This document shows positions 1-8,134 of a stretch of 28,641 bases of DNA, one piece after another. This DNA is from Candidatus Sulfopaludibacter sp. SbA3 (GTDB lineage: Bacteria > Acidobacteriota > Terriglobia > Bryobacterales > Bryobacteraceae). The position numbers and the translations under genes are program-made. Numbering within the stretch: the stretch's first letter is position 1; every line of letters begins with the position of its first letter. The notes below the pieces were generated by a model. That model was not told the DNA's origin. It saw nothing but the letters and a program-made list of their open reading frames with translations, and did not search any database. Where the stretch lies: contig CAMAUG010000005.1 in NCBI GenBank assembly GCA_945861255.1, forward strand, positions 1-28,641, read 5' to 3'.

Positions 1-356
1 CTGAAATCGATCCGGAACTTTCAAATCGAAAAATCCCAAAACACGACTTAACAGCCTGTGCTGCTATGGCTTGCCGCCCATCCAGTTACGGTTAGCCGGA
101 CACTACTGATATTTAGAAATCTTATTCCTGTCGCGAAATCCCCTTCGCACTCGCAAATTCGTTCAAGTCCGGTTGTCGGAAGCTGGCAGAAATTAATCTC
201 GTGAAACACCGCCCAGTCCAGCGAAGCCGCGCTGGACAGCGGCGGACCCGCTCCGCAGCGGCGTGTTATCTGTAAGCCACAGGCGCGGTTAGACCGTTTT
301 GGCAGGCTTCGGCGTGATTCAGTCCGGCGAGACCGATATGGTAGACGGAGAATGCC
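1..356. other. Leading intergenic stretch with a hairpin
   Basis: I see no convincing gene in this stretch; the open frames on the minus strand have no recognisable protein features. It holds one clean inverted repeat, an 8-bp stem (216-223 pairing with 230-237, GTCCAGCG/CGCTGGAC) with a 6-nt loop. There is no T-run after the stem on either side, so it is not a standard intrinsic terminator. The ribosome-binding site of the next gene (GGAG at 347-350) lies at the right edge. No good promoter hexamers were found. Confidence 0.4.
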
Positions 357-1199
357 ATGACTGAACTTCTCGCCCGTCCACAAGCACCATGGGCGCTACG
401 GCTGGTGCCGCCCTTTCCCGCGATCGCCCACCGCATCCTTGCCGTGGTCGGTACGGACGACATCAATCTTCGTGAATTGGGTGGTCTGGTTAAAATGGAC
501 CCGTCTTTTTCGGCTGAGTTGCTCCGCTTCACTAACTCCGCGCTGTTTGGAGCGCGCCAGGCGGTGACCAACCTCGATAGCGCCATCATGCTGGTGGGCA
601 CCGATCGCATCAAGACCATGGCGACCATGGTAGCGATGAACCGCATGGTCCGCTCCTCGGTGCGGATCGCGGCGTTGCGCAAGGTCTGGGTCCACAGCGT
701 GGTGACGGCGGTGATCGCCGAAGAAGCGGCTCGCATCGCGCGGTGTGATCGGAACGGCGCTTATACCGCCGGCCTGCTGCACAATCTAGGCGCCCTGGGA
801 ATGATGTCGGCCTATCCCGACGAATATTCGCGGATGCTCGAAGTCTCCGATGACTTCGGCTTCGATCTGCTGCGGACCGAACGGGACCTGTTTGAGATCG
901 ACCACTGCGCCGCCGGCGCCTACCTGGCTCAGGATTGGGACTTCCCCGACGAATTGGCCGCGACGATCGCAACCCATCACGACGAGCCGGTTCCCGGAGA
1001 AATCAGCCTGGACAATCTCATCAAAGTAAGCTGGCGCCTGACCGACGTGCTGGACTATGCCGCCTTCTCGCCGAACAAGCAGTGGACCTGGGAGGAACTC
1101 ATCGCATTCCTTCCCAAGCCCGAATCTTCATGGCTCGGCGAATCGCCGGAAGCTGCCAGAGCCAAAATCGGCAGCCTCCTGGCCGACGTAATGGGTTGA
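357..1199 (+). CDS. HDOD domain protein
   Basis: The 280-residue protein is almost entirely one HDOD domain (about residues 15-200), the helical relative of HD phosphohydrolases found in bacterial signalling proteins. Visible family hallmarks are the LxxLxxxDPSFSAELLRFTNS-type N-terminal helix, an AGLLHNLG motif in place of the HD-type HD pair (His-Asn, so metal catalysis is unlikely), and a late THHDE segment. No fused receiver, GGDEF or EAL domain is present. The ATG at 357 has GGAG six bases upstream. A PAS-domain gene follows after 56 bp on the same strand, so the two may form a small cytoplasmic sensory unit. The partner and output are unknown. The family call is firm; the role is inference. 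Confidence 0.88.
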   Translation: MTELLARPQAPWALRLVPPFPAIAHRILAVVGTDDINLRELGGLVKMDPSFSAELLRFTNSALFGARQAVTNLDSAIMLVGTDRIKTMATMVAMNRMVRSSVRIAALRKVWVHSVVTAVIAEEAARIARCDRNGAYTAGLLHNLGALGMMSAYPDEYSRMLEVSDDFGFDLLRTERDLFEIDHCAAGAYLAQDWDFPDELAATIATHHDEPVPGEISLDNLIKVSWRLTDVLDYAAFSPNKQWTWEELIAFLPKPESSWLGESPEAARAKIGSLLADVMG

Positions 1200-1255
1200 G
1201 ACAATTCTGCCGCGTTAATGAAACGGAGTAGTAAATCACTGCTGCGCAGGGCCTT

Positions 1256-1843
1256 ATGCAGCGCTACGCTAGAGCCCTAATCGGCATAGGCGATTCAGCC
1301 GATGGTATGACCGTGCTGGAAGCCGGCGTCGACAAGCTAACATTCCAAAGCCCCGAACTGTGGGTCTACACGTTAGGGCTGTCCACGCTATTAGGCATCG
1401 CGTTTCGCCGCGAAAGATTGAAGCATATACCGCTCAGCGACGAACTCTATTCGAAATCCGTCGCCATCGATCACGTGCAGAGCGGCGTGGCGTGGATTCG
1501 GTCGGATGGATTAGTCAGAACGGTGAACGAGTCGCTGGCCTCCCTGTTGAGTTTCGCGCCCCGGGAGCTGAATGGCCGCACCTGGTATGAGCTCTTCGAA
1601 CCCGGCGAGCGCTCCGCTTTGGAAGAGGCGTACAGCCGGATGCTGCTGATCGGGAAAACTTCGCTCCAGACCCGGGTCAAGCGCGCCGATGGGACACTCG
1701 CTGAAGTCGACGTCCTGATGGTGGCGGTACACGACCACAAGTCGCGCCTGATCGGGCACTACTGCATGCTGGCCGATCGGAGCCGCGAGCGATCGCTGGA
1801 ACGTCAATTGCGTCAGGCAAACGGCTCGCGGTTGGAAGCTTAG
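1256..1843 (+). CDS. PAS domain protein
   Basis: This is a 195-residue protein. The first ~70 residues contain a short hydrophobic stretch (about 35-48, VYTLGLSTLLGIAF) followed by a basic segment. Residues about 73-178 form a PAS domain: SGVAWIRSDGLVRTVNESLASLL, then a helix-rich core, then RVKRADGTLAEVDVLMVAV, the usual PAS ligand-pocket strands. A charged helix closes the protein (SRERSLERQLRQ), a typical linker toward a kinase or cyclase domain, but the frame stops there and no effector domain follows. The start is the ATG at 1256 with AGGG just upstream. It may work with the upstream HDOD protein. Alternatively it is the remaining sensory half of a longer regulator. Confidence 0.75.
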   Translation: MQRYARALIGIGDSADGMTVLEAGVDKLTFQSPELWVYTLGLSTLLGIAFRRERLKHIPLSDELYSKSVAIDHVQSGVAWIRSDGLVRTVNESLASLLSFAPRELNGRTWYELFEPGERSALEEAYSRMLLIGKTSLQTRVKRADGTLAEVDVLMVAVHDHKSRLIGHYCMLADRSRERSLERQLRQANGSRLEA

Positions 1844-1898
1844 GCTCGGCTTAGTCCCTCACCGTTGCCCTGCACACTACGTGTGATAGTACCCGCGA

Positions 1899-1927
1899 TT
1901 GACACACCCCAACATCTTGTGTATAAC
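1899..1927 (+). promoter_or_regulatory. Sigma70-type promoter of the three-gene operon
   Basis: A perfect -35 TTGACA (1899-1904) is separated by exactly 17 bp from TATAAC (1922-1927), five of six matches to the -10 consensus. Predicted transcription starts near 1934, leaving a leader of about 20 nt before the ATG at 1955. This is the best-looking housekeeping promoter in the window and sits between the PAS gene and the 1955-5528 gene run. Confidence 0.72.
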
Positions 1928-1954
1928 TAGTTAAGCTCCGGTGTATTGGGCGCG

Positions 1955-3112
1955 ATGTCTCAACCAAACCCCTTTTCGGCGGCTCCGGCGAACGACTGGC
2001 CTGTTCGCTTTCAATTTCCGGTGACGTGGTCCTGCCTGGCCGCGCCGTTCAACCGCTTTGAGCAGTTCACGGTTCAACGCACGCCGGTCGCGTATGAAGC
2101 TCCTACCTTGGCGGGGCAGGAGGCCCTTCCGCATGCGGCTCCACCGATCGCGGACGGAGAGGAAGGTCTTGCGCCGGAACACGCTGGAACGCATTGGGAA
2201 ATGGTGGTTCCCAAGATGAGCCGTCCCTCCGTAACGCCGGCCGCTAGATCAGGCCCCGTCGCAATTCCGGGCGCTCCGGCCGTTGGGCCTCTTGGCGAAG
2301 GCAGGCTGGGAACACTGTCCTTTCCCAGAAGCCACCCGGCCAGCCTGGTGTCAGTGCAAGAACAAGCTCTATTCGGCTCGGTGACACCGGAATCGGCTGC
2401 AAGAGCGTTGGCGGGGCGGCTATGGAATACGGTTCGCGGAATACGATTGACGGGAGTGTTGGCGTCGGCGACCGGCACACTGCGCGCGATTCCGGCGCAC
2501 GTGCGCGGCTATGCTCTGGGCGCCGCGCTGGCGGGAATTGGGGTTTGGGTGTGGTTGATGTACGTAGGGGAGCCATCCGGCCATTGGCTGCGTGCGCAGA
2601 CGCCGGCCGGACCATCCGCGCCCATGGGCCGCCAACTGGTTCTGTATCGCCCCGCCACGCAGACCGCGGTGGAACGCATGGAATTCGAGTGGACGGCGGA
2701 CGACCGGGCGGTGGGCGTCGTGCTGCGGGCTGCGGGCGGCGCCACCCATAACAGCTATTACGGGGTGCGCATCAGTCCGGTGCCTGCGCCGGTCACCACC
2801 GCATTGATCGCCGAGCGCTTCGCCGTGATCGACGGAGTGGAAGGCCCGCGCATCCGCAAATTGATCCCCCTGATCGGCAACGCCTCAAAAATCGACGTTC
2901 GAGTGGAGGGCGATCACGCCGCCTTCCATCTCTATTTGCAGGGCAGCCTGGCGGACACGTGGAACGACAACCGCATCCCGTCGGGCGGCCTCGGGTTTTA
3001 TTACGAGCAGGAAGGGCTGCCTTCCGTTCGCGCGGTTCGGCTCTCATTTCCAGGCGCGGGGGGGAGCGACTATGCCGGAATCTTCTCCGCGTTGATTAGG
3101 GATCTGAAGTGA
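1955..3112 (+). CDS. Single-pass membrane protein with C-terminal laminin-G/DUF1080-like domain
   Basis: The 385-residue product has a long, low-complexity Pro/Ala-rich N-terminal half, one strongly hydrophobic segment at about residues 186-204 (ALGAALAGIGVWVWLMYVG) and a C-terminal ~170-residue beta-rich domain. That domain resembles the concanavalin-like jelly rolls of acidobacterial proteins: FEWTADDRAVGVVLRA, SYYGVRIS, KIDVRVEGDHAAFHLYLQG, then DTWNDNRIPSGGLGFYYEQE. This is the usual 'binds and wraps a polymer' fold, here without visible catalytic residues. The arrangement suggests a cytoplasmic N-terminus and an exported C-terminal domain. The start is the ATG at 1955; a TTG at 1946 is in frame but less likely. 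It is first in a run with the next two genes (gaps of 10 and 9 bp). The exact function is unknown. Confidence 0.72.
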   Translation: MSQPNPFSAAPANDWPVRFQFPVTWSCLAAPFNRFEQFTVQRTPVAYEAPTLAGQEALPHAAPPIADGEEGLAPEHAGTHWEMVVPKMSRPSVTPAARSGPVAIPGAPAVGPLGEGRLGTLSFPRSHPASLVSVQEQALFGSVTPESAARALAGRLWNTVRGIRLTGVLASATGTLRAIPAHVRGYALGAALAGIGVWVWLMYVGEPSGHWLRAQTPAGPSAPMGRQLVLYRPATQTAVERMEFEWTADDRAVGVVLRAAGGATHNSYYGVRISPVPAPVTTALIAERFAVIDGVEGPRIRKLIPLIGNASKIDVRVEGDHAAFHLYLQGSLADTWNDNRIPSGGLGFYYEQEGLPSVRAVRLSFPGAGGSDYAGIFSALIRDLK

Positions 3113-3122
3113 GGGGGCCAAG

Positions 3123-4043
3123 ATGACACGATACCTGCGCTTCGACTCCGCGGCGGCGGCCCCCGCCGTGACCGATCCGATTGAGGCGGCGCTAGGCCTG
3201 CGCGCCAAAGGACGGATGGAGGACGCACTGGACCTGCTGGCGCGAGCAGGCGGCGGGTCACAAGACACGTGGAACCTGCGTGGAGATATCCAATTCGAAT
3301 TGGGGCGCGTGCAGGAGGCAGCGGAAAGCTATGGGGCGGCCATCGGCGCGGGACCGCACAGCATGCATGCGCTTCGGAATCTGGCGTTGTGCCATTTCCG
3401 CCTGAGTCAGTGGGAAGCCGCGGCGGGAGCGTACCGGGATGTGCTGGCCCGCGAATCCCACCGCGACGATGCGCGCCTGGGGCTGGGCGCCTGCCTGTTG
3501 CATTTGAGCCGGACGGAGGAAGCACTGGCATGTTTTGAACAGTGCTGGTCACAGACCTCTCGAGCGCGCGCCGAATTCGGCAAGGCTGCCGCGCTGCAAG
3601 TGTTGCGGCGCTTTGACCAAGCCGAAGCCGCGTACGAACGCGCACTGACCGCCGATCCCAGGTTGGACGAGGCGTTGTCAAACTTGATCGCGATGAGCAT
3701 GGAGGTGTTCGATCTCAGCCGCATTCATCGCTACGCACTCCGCTTGCTGGACATTTTGCCTCACTCCCCCATCGCGTTGCAGGCGCTGACACTGGTGGCG
3801 CTGGAGCGGCGCGAATTCGAGGAGGCTGCGTATTACCTTGGCCGCTTCCAGGAACACCCTCACGCGACGGCCCCCGGCGAGGATGCCGGAGAGGCTATTG
3901 AGTACCGGTTAAGCCAAGACGTGGTGGCCCGCCTCACTCAGATGCTGGGACATCGCCAGGTGCCCAGCCACCGGATCCTGCGCTCCGCGCGTCCGGCGGA
4001 GCCCGGCGACGCTGGCCGCGGGGAAGCCGGCTGGAAGCAATAG
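3123..4043 (+). CDS. Tetratricopeptide repeat protein
   Basis: This 306-residue soluble protein has at least four TPR units in the middle. Examples are TWNLRGDIQFELGRVQEAAESYGAAI (about 43-68), MHALRNLALCHFRLSQWEAAAGAYRDVL, DARLGLGACLLHLSRTEEALACFE, and AEFGKAAALQVLRRFDQAEAAYERAL followed by DPRLDEALSNL. The N-terminus already begins a helical repeat (IEAALGLRAKGRMEDALDLLARA). There is no signal peptide or membrane segment, so it is probably a cytoplasmic scaffold. It sits between two membrane-anchored proteins in one transcription unit, which suggests it bridges their cytoplasmic parts. That last point is inference. Confidence 0.82.
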   Translation: MTRYLRFDSAAAAPAVTDPIEAALGLRAKGRMEDALDLLARAGGGSQDTWNLRGDIQFELGRVQEAAESYGAAIGAGPHSMHALRNLALCHFRLSQWEAAAGAYRDVLARESHRDDARLGLGACLLHLSRTEEALACFEQCWSQTSRARAEFGKAAALQVLRRFDQAEAAYERALTADPRLDEALSNLIAMSMEVFDLSRIHRYALRLLDILPHSPIALQALTLVALERREFEEAAYYLGRFQEHPHATAPGEDAGEAIEYRLSQDVVARLTQMLGHRQVPSHRILRSARPAEPGDAGRGEAGWKQ

Positions 4044-4052
4044 GAGAAAGTT

Positions 4053-5528
4053 ATGGCCCGCTTGCGCGTTCGTGTTGAATTGAGCCGGGGAGGGCAGGGC
4101 GTCCCTCTGCACAAACTGGCGCACGTGATCGATGAAGCTCTGAAATTCTTCCAGATGCTGGGGGAAGACGCAGGCATCGCTCCCGGCGGCGGCGAGTGGC
4201 TAGGCGTGGATTTCGACCGGGATTCGCTGAATTTTACCGCCGAGTACGTGGGGCCAGTGACCCCGGCGCAAGTGGAGGCTTTTCACGCAGGCTTCGCCGG
4301 CACCACTTCCTTGCGGCGCGCCACCATCGCGCAGTTCGCCCGCATCACAGAGACCATCGGCGAGGAAGAACTGGTCGGTTTCGGGCTGTATGACTCAGAT
4401 ACGGGAGCCGAGACACGAGAGGCCGCGGCGGGGGAAGCAAGGAACGGCGAACCTACCGAATGGCGCTGCATTTCCAGGCGCGATGCGCTTCGCATGACCG
4501 AGGAAATCGACCTGCTGGCAAGCGAGGAAGTGGCTCACGACTCGCACCTGCCTGCCGTGCGGGACCCGGCTTTGGCCGCGCGTTTGTTCGGCGAGCGCCG
4601 TGACCGCGGCCTGGAGCATGCCAAGTGGGTCGACTACGTGCGCGGCATGGAAGCCGGTCTCTCCACCCGGTTGGTGAACGTGGAAGGCACCGTGCAGCGC
4701 CACTCCGAAATTTTGGAGGACATGCGGGCGCGGACGGTGACAGCCGAGGAGAGCTTCCGTCATCTGCTGACCGCCGTGGAAAATTTCTGCAATCAAGCGG
4801 CGCAGCAGATTGAGCGCCTTCCACAGCCGGCATTGCCCGCACCCGTCATGCCATCGGCGCCATTGGCGGCGGCTTCATGGTGGAGGCCGGCGCCAGCGCT
4901 GGCTGCAGGCTGCATTTTCGGCATTCTGCTGGCCTCCGTGTGGGTGTGGATGCAGTCATCACAGAGTCCTTCGCCGACGGTCGCCAGCGCGGCGGGGGCG
5001 GCGCCTGTGAGGGAAACTGCGGTGGTTGAGACTCCCGAGCGAACCGCGCCGACGACTGCGGTGCCACGGCCGCCGGCCACGGCCTCCACTCCATCCTCCA
5101 CTCCAGCCTCCACTCCAGCCCCCACTGCTTCCGCCGCTGCCACGCCCGCAAGCACCGTCCAGGCCGCCACGCCTGATGGCGTGGAAACAGCGGTGGTTCG
5201 AGCAGTGAGCGGGCCCACCATGCGCCTGGATCTGGCCGCTACTGAGCCCACGTGGACCGCATTAGCCGACGCCGAGGGAAACCGGTTGATGGCCCAGTTG
5301 CTGCTACCCGGGAGCCCGCGAAGCTTCCAATTGGAAACCGCCGCCACGCTGCGGGTGGGAAACGCCGGGGGCATTGAAATCCGGCTGGACGGAAAACCGA
5401 TCGGCCCGGTGGGTCCCCGCGGCGGAGTGAAGCAGGTCGAATTCAAAGACGGTGCATTCAAGATTCTGGACGGGACTTCCGCCCGGCCCACCCCGCCGAC
5501 CGCGGCCCAGCCAAGCACCGCGCAGTAG
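4053..5528 (+). CDS. Single-pass membrane protein with Pro/Thr/Ala linker, unknown function
   Basis: I do not recognise this 491-residue protein as a named family. Residues 1-260 are charged and mostly helical, with a helical stretch at about 195-255 (RLVNVEGTVQRHSEILEDM onward). Residues about 280-300 form one membrane segment (PALAAGCIFGILLASVWVWM). A low-complexity Pro/Thr/Ala/Ser linker follows (about 302-375), then a ~100-residue beta-rich C-terminal domain (MRLDLAATEPTWTALADAEGN ... GGIEIRLDGKPIG). That layout resembles the DUF4115 end of RodZ: cytoplasmic N-terminus, membrane helix, periplasmic linker and small beta domain. However, the N-terminus shows no RodZ-like helix-turn-helix. 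AGGAG precedes the ATG at 4053. It is the last gene of the three-gene run. Confidence 0.7.
   Translation: MARLRVRVELSRGGQGVPLHKLAHVIDEALKFFQMLGEDAGIAPGGGEWLGVDFDRDSLNFTAEYVGPVTPAQVEAFHAGFAGTTSLRRATIAQFARITETIGEEELVGFGLYDSDTGAETREAAAGEARNGEPTEWRCISRRDALRMTEEIDLLASEEVAHDSHLPAVRDPALAARLFGERRDRGLEHAKWVDYVRGMEAGLSTRLVNVEGTVQRHSEILEDMRARTVTAEESFRHLLTAVENFCNQAAQQIERLPQPALPAPVMPSAPLAAASWWRPAPALAAGCIFGILLASVWVWMQSSQSPSPTVASAAGAAPVRETAVVETPERTAPTTAVPRPPATASTPSSTPASTPAPTASAAATPASTVQAATPDGVETAVVRAVSGPTMRLDLAATEPTWTALADAEGNRLMAQLLLPGSPRSFQLETAATLRVGNAGGIEIRLDGKPIGPVGPRGGVKQVEFKDGAFKILDGTSARPTPPTAAQPSTAQ
5084..5122 (+). repeat. 12-bp coding tandem repeat in the linker
   Basis: About three copies of a CTCCACTCCAGC-type 12-mer, with single changes, encode Ser-Thr-Pro units in the periplasmic linker of the upstream gene. 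Because the period is a multiple of three, gain or loss of units would change linker length without breaking the frame. Confidence 0.6.
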
Positions 5529-5550
5529 GCGGCGCGGTACTCGGGATTCG

Positions 5551-5976
5551 TCAGATGTCACTGGCGCCCAGCCGCACCATCACGCGTGCGATCAGCCGGT
5601 CGATCACTTCGCCTAGCAGCGGCGTTTCATCCTTGGAGCCAGGCTTGGAGCCGGGCTGCTTCCACTCGCTGAGAATCCGCTCCACCACGCCTTCCACCAC
5701 TTTTTCGCGCAGTGCATTGAGTACGCTAGGGGGTACGTTGGGAGCGATGGCGCCCGTGCGATCGAAATAATTCTTCAACTGTCTGTCGAGCTCGTCGGCG
5801 GGCGCCACCGCCTCTCCGGCTTCAGGCTTTTGCTCGGTCATGCGCACGCCCAGCCGCGACTGCAGGTCCCGAATGGCCAATCCCGCGCGTTGGGCGGCGT
5901 CGGCGATATCGGGCCCCGCCACTACGTTGCCGGCCGTTCCTTCAGGATGCTTTCGGTTCGCCACTGTCCTCTCCAT
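5551..5976 (-). CDS. Conserved-looking small hypothetical protein
   Basis: A ~141-residue soluble protein that I do not recognise. The C-terminal two-thirds is the best-ordered part: a helical segment DELDRQLKNYFDRTG, then PPSVLNALREKVVEGVVERILSEW, a short Gly/Ser/Lys linker, and a final helix GEVIDRLIARVMVRLG. There are no cysteines, membrane segments or catalytic motifs. The ATG at 5976 was chosen; a GTG at 5988 is in frame, and neither has a clear Shine-Dalgarno sequence. It is convergent with the preceding membrane-protein gene and divergent from rpmB, with about 80 bp between the two starts. Confidence 0.55.
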   Translation of the reverse strand: MERTVANRKHPEGTAGNVVAGPDIADAAQRAGLAIRDLQSRLGVRMTEQKPEAGEAVAPADELDRQLKNYFDRTGAIAPNVPPSVLNALREKVVEGVVERILSEWKQPGSKPGSKDETPLLGEVIDRLIARVMVRLGASDI

Positions 5977-6055
5977 GCGCTTCGACACGATTATCCCATC
6001 ATCAGCCTGATATGGTAAACTGACTAGAGAAATACGGTACGAGGAGTGTCTTCAG

Positions 6056-6247
6056 ATGGCCAAGGTGTGTGACATTTGTAATCGCGGCCCGCGGTTCGGA
6101 AACAAGGTGAGCCACGCGCACAACGTGACCAAACGGCGCTGGAACCTGAACTTGCAGAAAGTTCACGCCATGGTGAAGGGCGCCCCTAAACGTATTCGTG
6201 TGTGTACGTCCTGTCTGAAGAACGGCAAAGTGGCCAAAGCGGCATAA
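6056..6247 (+). CDS. rpmB: 50S ribosomal protein L28
   Basis: The 63-residue product is a full-length L28, a structural protein of the large ribosomal subunit. It shows the family pattern CDICNRGPRFGNKVSHAHN followed by TKRRWNLNLQKV. It has four zinc-ribbon cysteines (C5-x2-C8 and C50-x2-C53), so it is the zinc-binding 'C+' form rather than the cysteine-free paralogue used under zinc starvation. The ATG at 6056 has GGAG nine bases upstream. It is a single-gene unit here, not paired with rpmG. Confidence 0.97.
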   Translation: MAKVCDICNRGPRFGNKVSHAHNVTKRRWNLNLQKVHAMVKGAPKRIRVCTSCLKNGKVAKAA

Positions 6248-6675
6248 AAAAGCCGCACCCCTCAGCTGGTTGCACTCTCCGTCTATTGGCCCGCCGGTAT
6301 CCTGCGCAATCCACCTCTCCTCACATGCGACGAGGGGAGTTCCAACCGCCGGCCTCCCCTGAACGCACACGTTAGGCGACAGCCTCCGCGCCGCGACCCC
6401 TGAGCTATACTTGGGGGTTCACGGCAGGATAGCGAACATTTCGAGGTTGCTGGTCCGAGTCGTCGTGCTGCGTGTGTCTTGCGGCCGGCTCACCTACTTG
6501 CGGCCGCTGGTACCGGCAATTGACGATGCGCTGAAGACCTTGGCATCCGGTCGGCTACGAAGTCTCGGCGCCTAGCGAAGGCGTTCATCCCATCGCCCAA
6601 ACGCAGGGCGGCGGCTGAACGGGAATGCCTCGGCGGACGCAGCGACGAGATTCAACTCCCGTTAGGAAGGCGGCT
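6248..6675. other. Intergenic stretch after rpmB
   Basis: No supportable gene was found here. A short stem (6239-6243 with 6252-6256, GCGGC/GCCGC) spans the rpmB stop codon, but no U-run follows, so terminator function is doubtful. A TATACT hexamer at 6406-6411 could be a -10 box, but no matching -35 lies 16-18 bp upstream. The AGGAAGG at 6664-6670 is the ribosome-binding site of the next gene. Confidence 0.4.
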
Positions 6676-7914
6676 ATGCAAAAAGATAAGACGGTCAGCA
6701 GGCGAACGTTTTTGGCTATGGGGGCAGGGCTCACCGCGGGCGCGACTTTTTGGGTGCCACGGACGCTTGAGGCATTGCCGCGGCTGCGCGTCACCGGCTT
6801 CGAGCTCTTGCCGGTACGCGCCACGGAACGCACGGTGTGGCTCATGGTACGCGTGCGGACGGATGCGGGACTGACCGGGCTGGGAGAGGCCTCCGACGCG
6901 TTCGGGTTTGCCAATACCTCCAAGCAGGACACCGCGCGAATGGAGGCGGAGCTGCGCGGATTTTTCGGACTGATCGACGAAAAGTCGCCGCTGGATATTG
7001 GAGCCTATCGCCAGCTAGGCGAGCGTATGGTCGCGAAGGGAGGCCTGCTATCGGCGACTGCGTTCAGCGCGATTGAACAGGCAATGTGGGACCTGGCCGG
7101 GAAGGCGCTGGACGTGCCGACCTGCACGCTGTTCGGCGGGAGAGTGAGGGACACGCTCCAGGTCTATGCCAACGTCAATCGCTCGACGAAACCGCGCACG
7201 CCGGCGGGATTCGCCGCGTCGGCAAAGGCGGCGGTGCGCGATGGCTTCCGAGCGGTGAAGGCCGCGCCGTTCGACGGCTTTCCCCCACCCGGCTCACCAG
7301 CGGCTGTCATTGAAGCGGCAGTGGAGAGCGGCATCGCCTCCGTGGCCGCCATGCGCGATGCCATCGGAGCGGACGTCGAATTGATGGTCGATTGCCACAG
7401 CTTCTTCGATGTGCCGCTGGCCGAGCGAGTCGCACGCAGGCTGGAGCCGCAACGCTTGGCGTGGTATGAAGAGCCGGTTGCGCCGGAGAGAATCGACGAG
7501 ACACGCGAGATCCGGCGCCGGATTCAGCAGCCGATGGCGGGTGGGGAGATCCTGTACGGTGTCGCCGGATTCGCACCGCTGAGCCGCAACCAAACGGTCA
7601 ACGTGATCATGCCGGACGTCAAGCACTGTGGTGGGCTGCTTGAATTGCTGAAGATCGCAGCGGTGGCCGAGAACGAAGGCGTCACCGTGGCCCCGCACAA
7701 CCCGAGCGGCCCGGTATCGACGGCTGCCAGTATTCAAGTCTGCGCCGTGCTGAAGAATTTTCGCCTCCTCGAGTTCCAATGGGGTGAGGTGGAGTGGCGG
7801 CACGACATCCTGAATCCACCTGAACAGTTCCGGAACGGAGCGATTCGCGTTCCGGAGGGGCCGGGTTTCGGTGTTGAACTGAACGAGAAGATTGTCCGCG
7901 CCCACTTGTTGTGA
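6676..7914 (+). CDS. Tat-exported mandelate racemase/muconate lactonizing family enzyme
   Basis: This 412-residue member of the enolase superfamily probably dehydrates or epimerises a sugar acid or similar carboxylate. It carries a twin-arginine signal (SRRTFLAMGAGLTAGA, residues 8-23), so it is exported folded. Visible catalytic features are Lys195 in RAVKAAPF and metal ligands D239 (VDCH), E265/E266 (YEEPV) and E291 (GGE). The acid-base pair is D314 (PDVKHCGG) with H341 (APHNPSGPVSTAAS). The HNPxGPxSTAAS block resembles the galactonate-dehydratase-like branch; the substrate cannot be read from the sequence. The start is the ATG at 6676 with AGGAAGG five bases upstream; an ATG at 6625 would bury the signal peptide. 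It is convergent with the aldo/keto reductase stump. Confidence 0.9.
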   Translation: MQKDKTVSRRTFLAMGAGLTAGATFWVPRTLEALPRLRVTGFELLPVRATERTVWLMVRVRTDAGLTGLGEASDAFGFANTSKQDTARMEAELRGFFGLIDEKSPLDIGAYRQLGERMVAKGGLLSATAFSAIEQAMWDLAGKALDVPTCTLFGGRVRDTLQVYANVNRSTKPRTPAGFAASAKAAVRDGFRAVKAAPFDGFPPPGSPAAVIEAAVESGIASVAAMRDAIGADVELMVDCHSFFDVPLAERVARRLEPQRLAWYEEPVAPERIDETREIRRRIQQPMAGGEILYGVAGFAPLSRNQTVNVIMPDVKHCGGLLELLKIAAVAENEGVTVAPHNPSGPVSTAASIQVCAVLKNFRLLEFQWGEVEWRHDILNPPEQFRNGAIRVPEGPGFGVELNEKIVRAHLL

Positions 7915-7948
7915 GCAGGCGGCCCGAACCCGACGCCGTCGCGCCAGG

Positions 7949-8053
7949 CACGGCGCGCGTCGCCTCCAATTCAATACGCACGCCGAAGTTGTTGCAGCCC
8001 AAGCCGGCGGCCGATACCTCTGGTCCGGCAGCGCCTAGTTTGCGATAGATCAC
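7949..8053 (-). pseudogene. Aldo/keto reductase, 5' stump only
   Basis: Thirty-five codons on the minus strand read VIYRKLGAAGPEVSAAGLG, then CNNFG and IELEATRAV. This is the standard N-terminus of aldo/keto reductases, which normally continues into a DAAxDxGxxxFDTAxxY segment. Homology stops abruptly after the TRAV codons, and the frame runs on into unrelated residues. The catalytic Asp, Tyr, Lys and His are all missing. The break lies only 34 bp from the 3' end of the convergent enolase-superfamily gene, so a deletion or rearrangement removed about 90% of the reductase. A GTG at 8053 would have been the start. Confidence 0.78.
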
Positions 8054-8134
8054 TCGCTCATTGTATCGCCGCGGTGCGGCACTGCACGGCAGGGAACATT
8101 CCGTCAAAACAAAGGCGCGGCCGGTGTAGCTAGT

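Noticed and set aside
91..97. GTTAGCC near the left end
   Set aside because: Does not fit GTTRRRY, has no paired box or stem, and stands alone.
4793..5518. Long minus-strand open frame opposite the Pro/Thr linker gene (241 codons)
   Set aside because: It is the antisense of a GC-rich coding region; composition is low-complexity Ala/Gly/Val with no domain, while the plus strand has a ribosome-binding site and protein-like layout.
6014..6023. GGTAAACTGA motif shared by the rpmB upstream region (6014), 10402, 22120 and 23084
   Set aside because: One occurrence is inside the end of a coding region and two are within the duplicated cassettes, so only the rpmB site is independent; spacing to any -35 is poor. 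Not called as a promoter family.
6239..6256. Hairpin at the rpmB stop as an intrinsic terminator
   Set aside because: Five-bp stem without a following U-run; insufficient for a terminator call.
6371..6377. GTTAGGC core-box 7-mer downstream of rpmB
   Set aside because: No RYYYAAC partner and no palindrome lie 60-150 nt upstream, and a single 7-mer is expected by chance in a window of this size.
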